This document shows, in pieces, positions 1-6,353 of a stretch of DNA of 22,462 nt (positions are counted from its first letter, which is position 1; every line of letters starts with the position of its first letter). The stretch comes from an uncultured Peptococcaceae bacterium. GTDB lineage: Bacteria; Bacillota; Peptococcia; Peptococcales; Peptococcaceae. The notes beneath the pieces are model-generated. The model was not told where the DNA came from and made no database searches. It saw only the letters and a list, made by a program, of their open reading frames with translations. The position numbers were made by a program, and so were the translations under genes. The stretch covers positions 1 to 22,462 of the forward strand of contig USCP01000008.1 of assembly GCA_900553245.1 (NCBI GenBank), read 5' to 3'.

Positions 1-30
1 TTTAAATTTAAAGCACTGGATTTATTTCGC

Positions 31-75
31 TTGGCTGTTTAATTTTCAAAGAACACCCGCCGCCTCTCGGCGACA
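31..75 (-). promoter_or_regulatory. rRNA operon leader (boxA-like segment and hairpin)
   Basis: Read on the minus strand, positions 54-31 give GTTCTTTGAAAATTAAACAG followed by CCAA. This closely resembles the segment found a little upstream of 16S rRNA in Bacillus and other Bacillota (the CTTTGAAAACTAAACA type). Just before it, GCCGAGAGGCGGC can fold into a short hairpin. With two strong promoters directly upstream, this points to a leftward rRNA operon whose 16S gene lies beyond position 1. No rRNA gene body is present in the window. Confidence 0.7.
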
Positions 76-83
76 ACTCATTT

Positions 84-112
84 ATAATACCACCGGCAAG
101 GTTTCGTGTCAA
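84..112 (-). promoter_or_regulatory. Proximal rRNA-operon promoter (P2)
   Basis: On the minus strand there is a perfect -35 TTGACA (112-107), a 17-bp spacer and a -10 TATTAT (89-84). The A-rich run just upstream of the -35 (123-113) could act as an UP element. It fires leftward into the rRNA-type leader. Confidence 0.8.
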
Positions 113-201
113 CACTTTTTTCAAAGTTTTTTAAAAAACTTTTGAAGCAGTGTATCACTCGCCTTCGTGAGTGGCTGTCGGCGTAGCGCCAACGATTGAT
201 T

Positions 202-230
202 ATTATACGCACCTCCATCAGAGAAGTCAA
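202..230 (-). promoter_or_regulatory. Distal rRNA-operon promoter (P1)
   Basis: On the minus strand there is a -35 TTGACT (230-225), exactly 17 bp, and a perfect -10 TATAAT (207-202), preceded by A-rich sequence. It lies 118 bp upstream of P2 in the same orientation. Tandem promoters of near-consensus strength are typical of rRNA operons. Between P1 and P2 lie two inverted repeats: CACTC/GAGTG (156-173) and an 18-bp perfect A/T palindrome (124-141). Confidence 0.8.
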
Positions 231-259
231 CACCTTTTTTGCGTTTTTTTATTCTTTTT

Positions 260-288
260 TTGGTAGTTTCATTTTCCTTCTATATAAT
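260..288 (+). promoter_or_regulatory. Promoter of the SLH-protein gene
   Basis: A -35-like TTGGTA (260-265), a 17-bp spacer and a perfect TATAAT (283-288) lie about 125 bp upstream of the SLH gene start. The resulting 5' UTR of roughly 118 nt contains a small inverted repeat, ATCAT-GTG-ATGAT (321-333). The promoter is back to back with the leftward rRNA promoters. Confidence 0.55.
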
Positions 289-412
289 GTCTATTTTTAA
301 CGCAGGTTCTTTTGGACGGTATCATGTGATGATCCTTTAATGTGTTTCTTTTCCCTTATCATCAACCATGGTACACTATGAGTAATCGCACTATTTTTAA
401 GGAGGAATAATT

Positions 413-3331
413 ATGAAAAGAAAGCTATTGTCGGCGCTCTTAGTGACATCGATGATGCTCACAATGGCGCCACCGGCATTTGCGACTGATCTCACCCCTG
501 TGCCCCCTACCAACGAGAATGCACCAGCAGATGGTGAAGGGACACCAAATGATGCTACTACCACTGAGGTGAGTGATGCTGCTGGGCTTGCAGCAGCCGT
601 TCAAACTGAAAATGCACAAATCACCTTAACAGACAATATCACATTAAACACCGCTCTGACGATTGACAAACCTGTAACCATCGATGGCCAAGGCCATACC
701 ATCACGGGGACGTTTTACTTACAAAACGGGACCGTGCGCAACACCACCTTTACCAATGTTGAGAAGAAGGAAATCCTTACAATTGGTAGTAAGAGTCAAG
801 ACGTTAACATTAACCTTTTGGGCTGCACAGTGCTCTACCCTTCCGTTCCAATCACTGCTTCTGACCAAAGAAATACCATCTCCCATACCCTCAATAACGG
901 GAGAAGCGTTACCGAATGGTCTTACGGTCTTTATTTTAATACCCAAAACGGCGGGACCATTAACCTTCAAAACAGCACCTTTGATGGCACCTTCCGCACC
1001 ATGCTGCCTAGCATCAACGGTAATGTGAACATCATTGGAAATACCTTCAAAAATTACTTCGGCGAAATCCAAAAAGGGCCTGAAAGCGGCGCCTATGATA
1101 CCTGCACCGCTATTACTACCGGTACAGCAGAAAAAAACAACTTTGTTATCAAGGATAACATCTTTACTGATGCCGGCTGCTTCTACTTCCAAAAGTTACC
1201 TACAGAAATCACCGGCAATACCTTTAACCTTACCCTTGAAGGAAATTATCCGTATTTCCAAATTAAAGGCGATACCGCTGAAGGCAATTTGGATTTGAAG
1301 AACAACACCTTTAATTTAGGCAATCATTGCTACTTAGCCTATGACGTCCCATCAAAACAAGTCATCTGGCCTGCCGGTGTCCCTGCCATCCACGGTTGGA
1401 TGTACGCCAAGGTAGGTGCAGAAGCGGGCGATGATCCAGCAAACTATACTTACACCTATCTTGAAGATGGAAGCATACAATTCATGCTCGGTAGTGAAAC
1501 CGCATTGAATGCCATGTTAAACGGTGCCGAAGGCAACTGGGGCATCCAAGACGGCGATACCGTGACCCTCACCGATCACATTTCATTAGACGGTACCGGC
1601 AAGGGCAACAACGAAGGGCTCTTGACCCTCGACAAAGACATCACCTTTGACGGCAACGGCAAGACTTTGAGCGCACGCAATGTGACTGTACACGAAGGCA
1701 AGGGGCCTAGCATGGTCAATATTGTAGACGGTGCCAAGGTGACCGTACGCAATCTGACCATTGACGGCAAGGCCGGCGATACCAATACCAAGCACGGCTT
1801 GAATGTTTACGGTGACGATACCGCTGTAACTGTTGAAAATGTGACCATTAAGAACGGCAACGGCTACGGTATGGTGGTAAACGGTGCGCAAGCAAACGTG
1901 AACGGCCTTACCACCTCCGACAACGCGTGGGGTGGCATCAATGTAGACAGCAAGAGCGGCGCTGCCAACCTTACCATCAACAATGCAACCATCGGTGAAA
2001 ACAATTCCGTTAAAATCGAAAACGGCTCTAACGGGACACAACTGGACCCTGCCGTTGATATTAAGGGCGGTCAGTTCCAATATGTGACAACCGGCAGTGA
2101 AATTGCGGCACCGGACGTGACCATTTCCGGCGGCAAGTTTGCCACCGGCACCTTGCCTGAAGGCGCTGTTGATATCACCGATCACCTCGCACCGGGCTTG
2201 GCAGTGGATAGCAACGGGAATGTGTATACGCCTTCCACCGGTGGCGGTTCTTCTTCCGGCAATAAGACTGAAACCACTGTGAACCCTGATGGTTCTACCA
2301 CCACCACGGTGACCCGACCAAACGGCTCTAAAACTGAAACCACCAAGTATCCGGACGGTTCCAAGGAAGTGGTCGATACCAAAAAGGATGGCACTGTGAC
2401 CACCACATTGACCGACAAAGATGGCAACAAAACCGAAACCGTTGAAAAAACCGACGGGTCTTCTACCACGGATATCACCAAAGCCGACGGTTCTTCTTCT
2501 ACCACCACTGTGAGCAAGGATGGTGATGTTGATACCACTGTCACGCTTCCTAGTGATGTGATCGACGATGCCAAGGGCAATGCGATTCCGTTGCCAATGC
2601 CTGAGGCAATTGTCACCAAGGATGCCGACAAGGCACCGACTGTCACTGTTGATTTACCAAGCGATCAACGTACAAAGGTCGAAGTGCCTGTAAAGGATGT
2701 CACGGCAGGCACTGTGGCTATTCTTGTAAAGGAAGATGGGACGGAGGAAATCATTAAAACCACCATTCAAAGTGAAAACGGCGTGATTGTGACCCTCGCT
2801 GATGGCGATACGATTAAACTCGTTGACAACAGCAAGGATTTTGCAGACGTCGCGGATAGCTTCTGGGCTGCAGAAACCATTGATTTTGCCACCAGTCGTG
2901 GCCTCTTCGGCGGTACCAGCGATACCACCTTCTCTCCAAATATGGCCATGACTCGTGCGATGATTGTGACCGTATTGGCACGTTTGGATGGGGCCGATCT
3001 CTCCGGCGGCGATGTGTGGTATGAAAAGGGCCGTGAATGGGCGATGGAAAACGGCATCTCCGACGGCAACAATATGATGGATAGTCTCACCCGTGAACAG
3101 TTGGTAACGATGCTCTGGCGCTATGCTGATAAACCTAATAGCACCCACTCTTTGAGCGATTACAAGGATGCCGCGGCAGTTAGCGACTTTGCAAAAGATG
3201 CCTTTGCTTGGGCGGTTGAAGAGGGCATCATCAGTGGTACGACTGTAGATACCTTGAGCCCGCAAGGCACTGCCACTCGCGCGCAGGTCGCTGCCATTTT
3301 GACACGTTTCTGCACCAATATGGCAGAATAA
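413..3331 (+). CDS. Secreted beta-helix protein with C-terminal SLH repeats
   Basis: A 972-residue secreted surface protein. Residues 1-24 are a signal peptide (KRK, hydrophobic core, likely cleavage after AFA at 24). From about residue 50 to 600, repeated short strands rich in N, T and G (for example VTIDGQGHTITG, VTVRNLTIDG) fit a right-handed parallel beta-helix of the pectate-lyase-like class. Residues about 619-709 form a low-complexity linker of degenerate DGS/T-rich units (NPDGSTTTT, YPDGSKEV, KADGSSSTTT). Residues about 809-970 carry SLH domains, the first and last clear (FADV..FWAAETIDFA, ATRAQVAAILTRF), the middle one shortened; SLH domains anchor proteins to wall polymers. Start chosen for AAGGAGG at 399-405, 7 nt before ATG. 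An adhesive or polysaccharide-interacting role is plausible, but no catalytic residues were identified. Confidence 0.85.
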   Translation: MKRKLLSALLVTSMMLTMAPPAFATDLTPVPPTNENAPADGEGTPNDATTTEVSDAAGLAAAVQTENAQITLTDNITLNTALTIDKPVTIDGQGHTITGTFYLQNGTVRNTTFTNVEKKEILTIGSKSQDVNINLLGCTVLYPSVPITASDQRNTISHTLNNGRSVTEWSYGLYFNTQNGGTINLQNSTFDGTFRTMLPSINGNVNIIGNTFKNYFGEIQKGPESGAYDTCTAITTGTAEKNNFVIKDNIFTDAGCFYFQKLPTEITGNTFNLTLEGNYPYFQIKGDTAEGNLDLKNNTFNLGNHCYLAYDVPSKQVIWPAGVPAIHGWMYAKVGAEAGDDPANYTYTYLEDGSIQFMLGSETALNAMLNGAEGNWGIQDGDTVTLTDHISLDGTGKGNNEGLLTLDKDITFDGNGKTLSARNVTVHEGKGPSMVNIVDGAKVTVRNLTIDGKAGDTNTKHGLNVYGDDTAVTVENVTIKNGNGYGMVVNGAQANVNGLTTSDNAWGGINVDSKSGAANLTINNATIGENNSVKIENGSNGTQLDPAVDIKGGQFQYVTTGSEIAAPDVTISGGKFATGTLPEGAVDITDHLAPGLAVDSNGNVYTPSTGGGSSSGNKTETTVNPDGSTTTTVTRPNGSKTETTKYPDGSKEVVDTKKDGTVTTTLTDKDGNKTETVEKTDGSSTTDITKADGSSSTTTVSKDGDVDTTVTLPSDVIDDAKGNAIPLPMPEAIVTKDADKAPTVTVDLPSDQRTKVEVPVKDVTAGTVAILVKEDGTEEIIKTTIQSENGVIVTLADGDTIKLVDNSKDFADVADSFWAAETIDFATSRGLFGGTSDTTFSPNMAMTRAMIVTVLARLDGADLSGGDVWYEKGREWAMENGISDGNNMMDSLTREQLVTMLWRYADKPNSTHSLSDYKDAAAVSDFAKDAFAWAVEEGIISGTTVDTLSPQGTATRAQVAAILTRFCTNMAE

Positions 3332-3352
3332 CGAGCGTTCTTAGCAAAAATT

Positions 3353-3402
3353 ACACCACCCACTCTTCGTCTTTTCGGACGTTGAGTGGGTGGTGTTTTT
3401 TT
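3353..3402 (+). terminator. Terminator after the SLH-protein gene
   Basis: A 13-bp perfect stem, ACACCACCCACTC (3353-3365) with GAGTGGGTGGTGT (3384-3396), is followed by a T run. A second small stem, CGTC/GACG, sits in its loop. It begins 21 bp after the stop codon. Confidence 0.9.
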
Positions 3403-3440
3403 ACGTATGACGATGCGCTGAAACGTGTTTTTCCTTTATA

Positions 3441-3470
3441 TAGACAGCTTTGCGCCGTTTCAATTATAAT
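3441..3470 (+). promoter_or_regulatory. Promoter of the small lipoprotein gene
   Basis: TAGACA (3441-3446), an 18-bp spacer and a perfect TATAAT (3465-3470) lie 76 bp upstream of the lipoprotein ATG and just downstream of the preceding terminator. Confidence 0.6.
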
Positions 3471-3546
3471 ACAAATAACTTGTTGTACTATCGAAAGGGG
3501 TTCAGAAGGAATAATAAAAAAGCATCTCATCCGAGGAGTGGATACT

Positions 3547-4062
3547 ATGAAAAAACTTCATCTTTTACTGATTCTCTTAGTGGTGCTTTCAGGCTGTGGT
3601 CACGCTGCTTCATCCAGTAGTAGCGATGGGCCAACTGTTTGCAAGACACCGATAATCTATACCTTTAGCGGGGAGAGCGAAGACTTTGTTCTTACAGATG
3701 GTCGTGTAACGATTAACACGGGTACTGCGTGTAATGAAAAGGAAACCATTGAAGGTGGCATGCTTACTGCAAAGGATTCTTCGCGCTTTAGTGACATCAC
3801 GGCGCTTAGCGCTTCCCTTTATATTGTAGATAAGGAAGAACGCATGACGCTTTTGAGCCATGCCCATGAGAACGCCTCAGGAGATACGGTGAGTGTCTCT
3901 TGTCATGTGGGCACCGCAAGCGGAAGCCCGACGCTCTTTGGGACAAAGCTTATGAGCGGCGACGATCTTCGCAATCAATTCTATTGCGAGATTACTGTGA
4001 CACGCACGAACGGGCAAGAAGAAACATTTACCGTTCCTCTTACGCTAAAGAAAGCATCCTAA
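3547..4062 (+). CDS. Small secreted lipoprotein, function unknown
   Basis: A 171-residue protein beginning MKKLHLLLILLVVLSGCG. The short positively charged start, hydrophobic core and lipobox LSGC with Cys17 mark a lipoprotein attached to the outer face of the membrane. A Ser-rich tether (about 21-26) follows. The mature part has no motif I recognise; it looks like a small beta-rich extracellular domain with alternating polar/hydrophobic strands near the C-terminus (QFYCEITVTRT, ETFTVPLTL) and a few cysteines. The frame is open further upstream to 3382, but the start at 3547 is preferred because GAGGAG (3534-3539) precedes it and the signal peptide starts there; the longer version would bury the lipobox at residue 72. 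It has its own promoter and sits between two SLH-type sequences, suggesting a cell-surface role, but this is only context. Confidence 0.75.
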   Translation: MKKLHLLLILLVVLSGCGHAASSSSSDGPTVCKTPIIYTFSGESEDFVLTDGRVTINTGTACNEKETIEGGMLTAKDSSRFSDITALSASLYIVDKEERMTLLSHAHENASGDTVSVSCHVGTASGSPTLFGTKLMSGDDLRNQFYCEITVTRTNGQEETFTVPLTLKKAS

Positions 4063-4081
4063 AAAAAAAATAATAGCTCAG

Positions 4082-4210
4082 CCTTTTGACGTTGGTGGTC
4101 TTTTGAATCACACTTTGACCGACCACACTTTTTGCAGCGCCACCGCCAATCGCGCCCAACTGGCAGCCGTGCTCTCACGCTATGACGAAACCTTTTTAAA
4201 CGCACAATAA
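4082..4210 (+). pseudogene. Remnant of a C-terminal SLH domain
   Basis: Reading codons in phase with the TAA at 4208-4210 gives a tail with HTFCSATANRAQLAAVLSRY, followed by a few residues and the stop. This matches the end of an SLH domain (consensus-like tFsPnataTRAQlAavLsRf) and resembles the end of the 972-aa protein (ATRAQVAAILTRF). Only about 40 codons are recognisable, in a different frame from the preceding lipoprotein, with no start codon or ribosome-binding site. I read it as the 3' stump of a lost SLH gene, followed by its old terminator (4221-4259). Confidence 0.65.
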
Positions 4211-4220
4211 CGCACAACGA

Positions 4221-4259
4221 AAAAATCCCCGAAGCACTCAACGCTCTCGGGGATTTTTT
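4221..4259 (+). terminator. Terminator after the SLH remnant
   Basis: AAAAATCCCCGA (4221-4232) pairs with TCGGGGATTTTT (4247-4258), giving a 12-bp stem with a T tract. It is symmetrical, so it could act on both strands. Confidence 0.85.
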
Positions 4260-4307
4260 ACGTTCGCATTTTATAGAAAGAACCCTCATTGCCTGCCACA
4301 TCGCCAC

Positions 4308-4336
4308 AAAAAAACGCCGAAGAATCATCCTCGGCG
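4308..4336 (-). terminator. Terminator of the PepSY gene
   Basis: Minus-strand CGCCGA (4336-4331) pairs with TCGGCG (4320-4315) and is followed by a run of seven T (complement of 4314-4308). It lies 12 bp past the stop codon of the PepSY protein gene. Confidence 0.8.
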
Positions 4337-4347
4337 ATCATCATTTT

Positions 4348-4947
4348 TTAGCCACGTGGTTCATTGGAAGATTTCAAAATACTTCCGTCTACCGCACTGA
4401 TGTCATAATCGTATTCGGTGGTAGCGGTTTCAAAATCCACATTCCATTCATTGACATTGTGTTCGTGGTCATATTCCACATCCACATAGAGGGTGTCGGC
4501 TTCATTCACCCCCGCATGTTGCAAAGCAATTTGCTTGGCCTCATCGGCGGTGATTTCACCGGCAGCTTGTTGATTAGGAGTTTGAGTGGTGGTGTTTGTA
4601 TTTTGTTGTGCCGCAGCACCGGTCTTTTGTTCCTTTTCCTTGGAAATAACGGTGCCACTCTTTGCGTCAATATCATATTCATAAAGGGTGGTCCCTTGAT
4701 TGTCCTTTACCGCAAATTGCACATCAATATAGTTGTGCCCGTCATCTCGATCGCTATGGCTACGCATCCCAGTCGCCTCTTGGGCGGTAACACCTGCATC
4801 TTTCAACGCAATGCTTTCTGCCTCTTCAGCGGTAATAGCACCGCCTGTGCCACCGCTGCCGTTGTTGTGGGTAAAATAAAAACCTGCACCTATACCAATC
4901 GCTGCTGCCAGCGCCACAAATGCCAATGCAATACCAAATTTTTTCAT
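4348..4947 (-). CDS. Membrane-anchored protein with two PepSY domains
   Basis: A 199-residue protein. Residues 4-25 are one hydrophobic helix (uncleaved anchor or signal peptide), placing the rest outside the cytoplasm. Two PepSY-type repeats follow: about 38-103 (ITAEEAESIALKDAG ... YEYDIDAKSGTVISKE) and about 130-195 (ITADEAKQIALQHAG ... YDYDISAVDGSILKS). They are joined by a Q/N/T-rich linker (about 106-128). PepSY domains are known from propeptides of secreted peptidases and from small envelope proteins thought to restrain proteases; this gene has no peptidase partner nearby. Start supported by AAGGAGTG (4965-4958, minus). It is transcribed alone from the promoter at 5019-5047 and ends at a terminator. 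Confidence 0.85.
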   Translation of the reverse strand: MKKFGIALAFVALAAAIGIGAGFYFTHNNGSGGTGGAITAEEAESIALKDAGVTAQEATGMRSHSDRDDGHNYIDVQFAVKDNQGTTLYEYDIDAKSGTVISKEKEQKTGAAAQQNTNTTTQTPNQQAAGEITADEAKQIALQHAGVNEADTLYVDVEYDHEHNVNEWNVDFETATTEYDYDISAVDGSILKSSNEPRG

Positions 4948-5018
4948 GATCTGTCACTCCTTCACTAAATATCAATCACACACATAACCTCACCAATCAA
5001 GGTTTTTTAATTATTTAT

Positions 5019-5047
5019 AGTATAGTCCTCCTCTAGGAAAATAGCAA
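5019..5047 (-). promoter_or_regulatory. Promoter of the PepSY gene
   Basis: On the minus strand: TTGCTA (5047-5042), a 17-bp spacer, TATACT (5024-5019), about 70 bp before the PepSY start. Just upstream (5074-5057) lies an 11-bp-spaced direct repeat, GTTTAAC-TCTT-GTTTAGA, which looks like a binding site for an OmpR-type response regulator but differs from the ATTAAGA repeat of the potassium genes. Confidence 0.55.
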
Positions 5048-5094
5048 TAAATGAGGTCTAAACAAGAGTTAAACTTTTTATAAACCATCGGCTT

Positions 5095-5129
5095 AAAAAA
5101 TCCCTCACCGATGCAGCGGCGAGGGATTT
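5095..5129 (-). terminator. Hairpin terminator in the PepSY-kdpE spacer
   Basis: TCCCTC-a-CCG (5101-5110) pairs with CGG-c-GAGGGA (5117-5126), with AAA/TTT extending the base. Read on the minus strand it is followed by a six-T run (5100-5095), so it best ends leftward transcription. Confidence 0.75.
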
Positions 5130-5170
5130 CATAAATAAATGAGGAACCATCATCTCCCCACATAAAAGGA

Positions 5171-5206
5171 AAAACCTCGGTGAGGGAGCCACCGAGGTTT
5201 TCGATT
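5171..5206. terminator. Bidirectional terminator hairpin
   Basis: AAAACCTCGGT (5171-5181) pairs perfectly with ACCGAGGTTTT (5191-5201) around a 9-nt loop. A/T runs lie on both sides, so it could end transcription in either direction. Confidence 0.8.
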
Positions 5207-5226
5207 TTTCATAAAATGCACACGTG

Positions 5227-5537
5227 AAAAAAGGGGAGTCAGTCCGAGTTGCCGCTTTGGGGGAACGGCCTCAACTGATGATATTATTGTACCACCAAAT
5301 CCCACTGCAAATGTTAGGATAATATGTGGATATTACCAAGAAAAATCTCAAGACCTCACACAAAAAAACAGCAGCCGAAGCGACCCTGGCTGCTGCTTTT
5401 TTCTGTGGCTTGAGGTGTCAACCGCTCCGGAAAAAAGGGAAAACCGCAACGGAATGACCTACAATAGTCTATCATCCAGCTTGAGGCTGCTGAAAAAAAG
5501 GAGAAAAACGACAACCTCAACTGACACCGTCAGTATA
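5227..5537 (-). ncRNA. Cluster of hairpins with C/U-rich loops; possible small RNAs or kdpE 3' UTR
   Basis: This stretch without a gene holds three related minus-strand structures. (1) TTGAGG (5520-5515) pairs with CCTCAA (5486-5481) and encloses CTCCTTTTTTT. (2) CCGTTGCGG (5452-5444) pairs, with one mismatch, with CCGGAGCGG (5430-5422) around a TTTTCCCTTTTTT loop. (3) AGTT..GCCG (5276-5266) pairs with CGGCAACT (5254-5247) around a CCCCC-containing loop, with CCCCTTTTTT close by. Such C/U-rich single strands could pair with ribosome-binding sites. TATA-like boxes occur upstream of units 1 and 3 (5537-5532, 5291-5286) but convincing -35 boxes do not. Since no clear terminator follows kdpE before 5402, this could also be the long 3' UTR of that operon. 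Confidence 0.3.
5362..5402. terminator. Strong bidirectional terminator downstream of kdpE
   Basis: CAGCAGCC (5369-5376) pairs with GGCTGCTG (5388-5395), flanked by seven A and six T, so both strands show a stem followed by a T tract. Outer sequences (TCTCAAG near 5346 and CTTGAG at 5409-5414) can extend it. It is the first convincing terminator met by leftward transcripts leaving kdpE. Confidence 0.85.
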
Positions 5538-5648
5538 TCATAGTAACTTCATAGATGTGTCGGGAAAAAATGAAAACAATGTGACGGTCCTATGAAGGTC
5601 TGCACCTCAATGATGGGACTTAATATTTTTCTGCCCGTTTTTTAGTTT

Positions 5649-6353
5649 CTATTCATCCACTCTCATCATACGATACCCCACACCGATATGGGTTTGGATA
5701 TATTGAGGGGCACCAGGGTGGTTTTCAAGTTTTTTCCGTAACGTTGCCATGAAAACACGCAATGACGCCACATCATTGTCCCAACTGCGCCCCCAAATTT
5801 CTTGGGTGATAAAGCGATGAGTGAGTACCTTGCCAACGTTTTTACAAAGCAAGCAAAGCAGCTTGTATTCACTCGGGGTGAGGTGCAGTTCCTCACCGTC
5901 CATAAAAGCACAACCGGCTGCATAGTCAACCTTAAGCTTGCCGTTGGTAAAGACAGCATCATTGACACCACCACCTCCCTGCAAGGCAGTGAGGTGGCGT
6001 TGTGTCACGCGCAAACGCGCAAGCAATTCTTCTACGGAGAAAGGCTTGGTGATATAGTCATCGGCACCGGCATCAAGGGCATCGATTTTGTCGGTGTCTT
6101 CGGCGCGGGCGCTAATAACGATAATCGGCACATTCGACCATGAGCGAATACGGCGAATGACCTCGATGCCGTCAAGGTCCGGAAGCCCCAAATCGAGCAG
6201 GATAATGTCCGGATTGTGTGAGGACGCTTCAAGAATGGCACTTTCACCGTTAGGCGCGCTCAGCTGGCGATAATCATGTGCTTTGAGGGTGGTGGTGATG
6301 AGATTGCGAATAGAGGTGTCATCCTCCACCACGAGAATTAAAAGTTTATTCAT
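5649..6353 (-). CDS. kdpE: KdpE, potassium-responsive OmpR-family response regulator
   Basis: A 234-residue cytoplasmic transcription regulator that is phosphorylated by KdpD and activates potassium uptake genes. The receiver domain (about 4-118) shows the acidic pair Asp11/Asp12, the phospho-acceptor Asp54 in LLDLGLPD, a conserved Ser in IVISAR and Lys in ITKPF. The C-terminal winged helix (about 130-232) carries LTPSEYKLLCLL and the end motif VGVGYRM in the form IGVGYRMMR, usual for OmpR/PhoB proteins. Length is normal for the family. Its ATG overlaps the end of kdpD by 8 nt (ATGAATAA), so the two are translationally coupled. It is the last gene of the ktrB-ktrA-orf-kdpD-kdpE unit and the best candidate to bind the ATTAAGA repeats in this island. 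Assignment rests on sequence type plus its KdpD partner. Confidence 0.93.
   Translation of the reverse strand: MNKLLILVVEDDTSIRNLITTTLKAHDYRQLSAPNGESAILEASSHNPDIILLDLGLPDLDGIEVIRRIRSWSNVPIIVISARAEDTDKIDALDAGADDYITKPFSVEELLARLRVTQRHLTALQGGGGVNDAVFTNGKLKVDYAAGCAFMDGEELHLTPSEYKLLCLLCKNVGKVLTHRFITQEIWGRSWDNDVASLRVFMATLRKKLENHPGAPQYIQTHIGVGYRMMRVDE

Noticed and set aside
4059..4072. Poly-A run as a programmed frameshift joining the lipoprotein to the SLH remnant
   Set aside because: The lipoprotein stop (TAA 4060-4062) comes at the start of the run, before a ribosome would reach slippery codons.
4459..4968. A 169-aa plus-strand open frame opposite the PepSY gene
   Set aside because: It lacks a ribosome-binding site and mirrors a clear two-PepSY protein with its own promoter and terminator on the other strand.
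5453..5542. Short plus-strand ORF of 29 codons starting ATGACCTACAATAG
   Set aside because: Composition is low-complexity (KKRRKTTTSTDT), it lies within hairpins, and the spacing to the AAGGGA stretch is poor.
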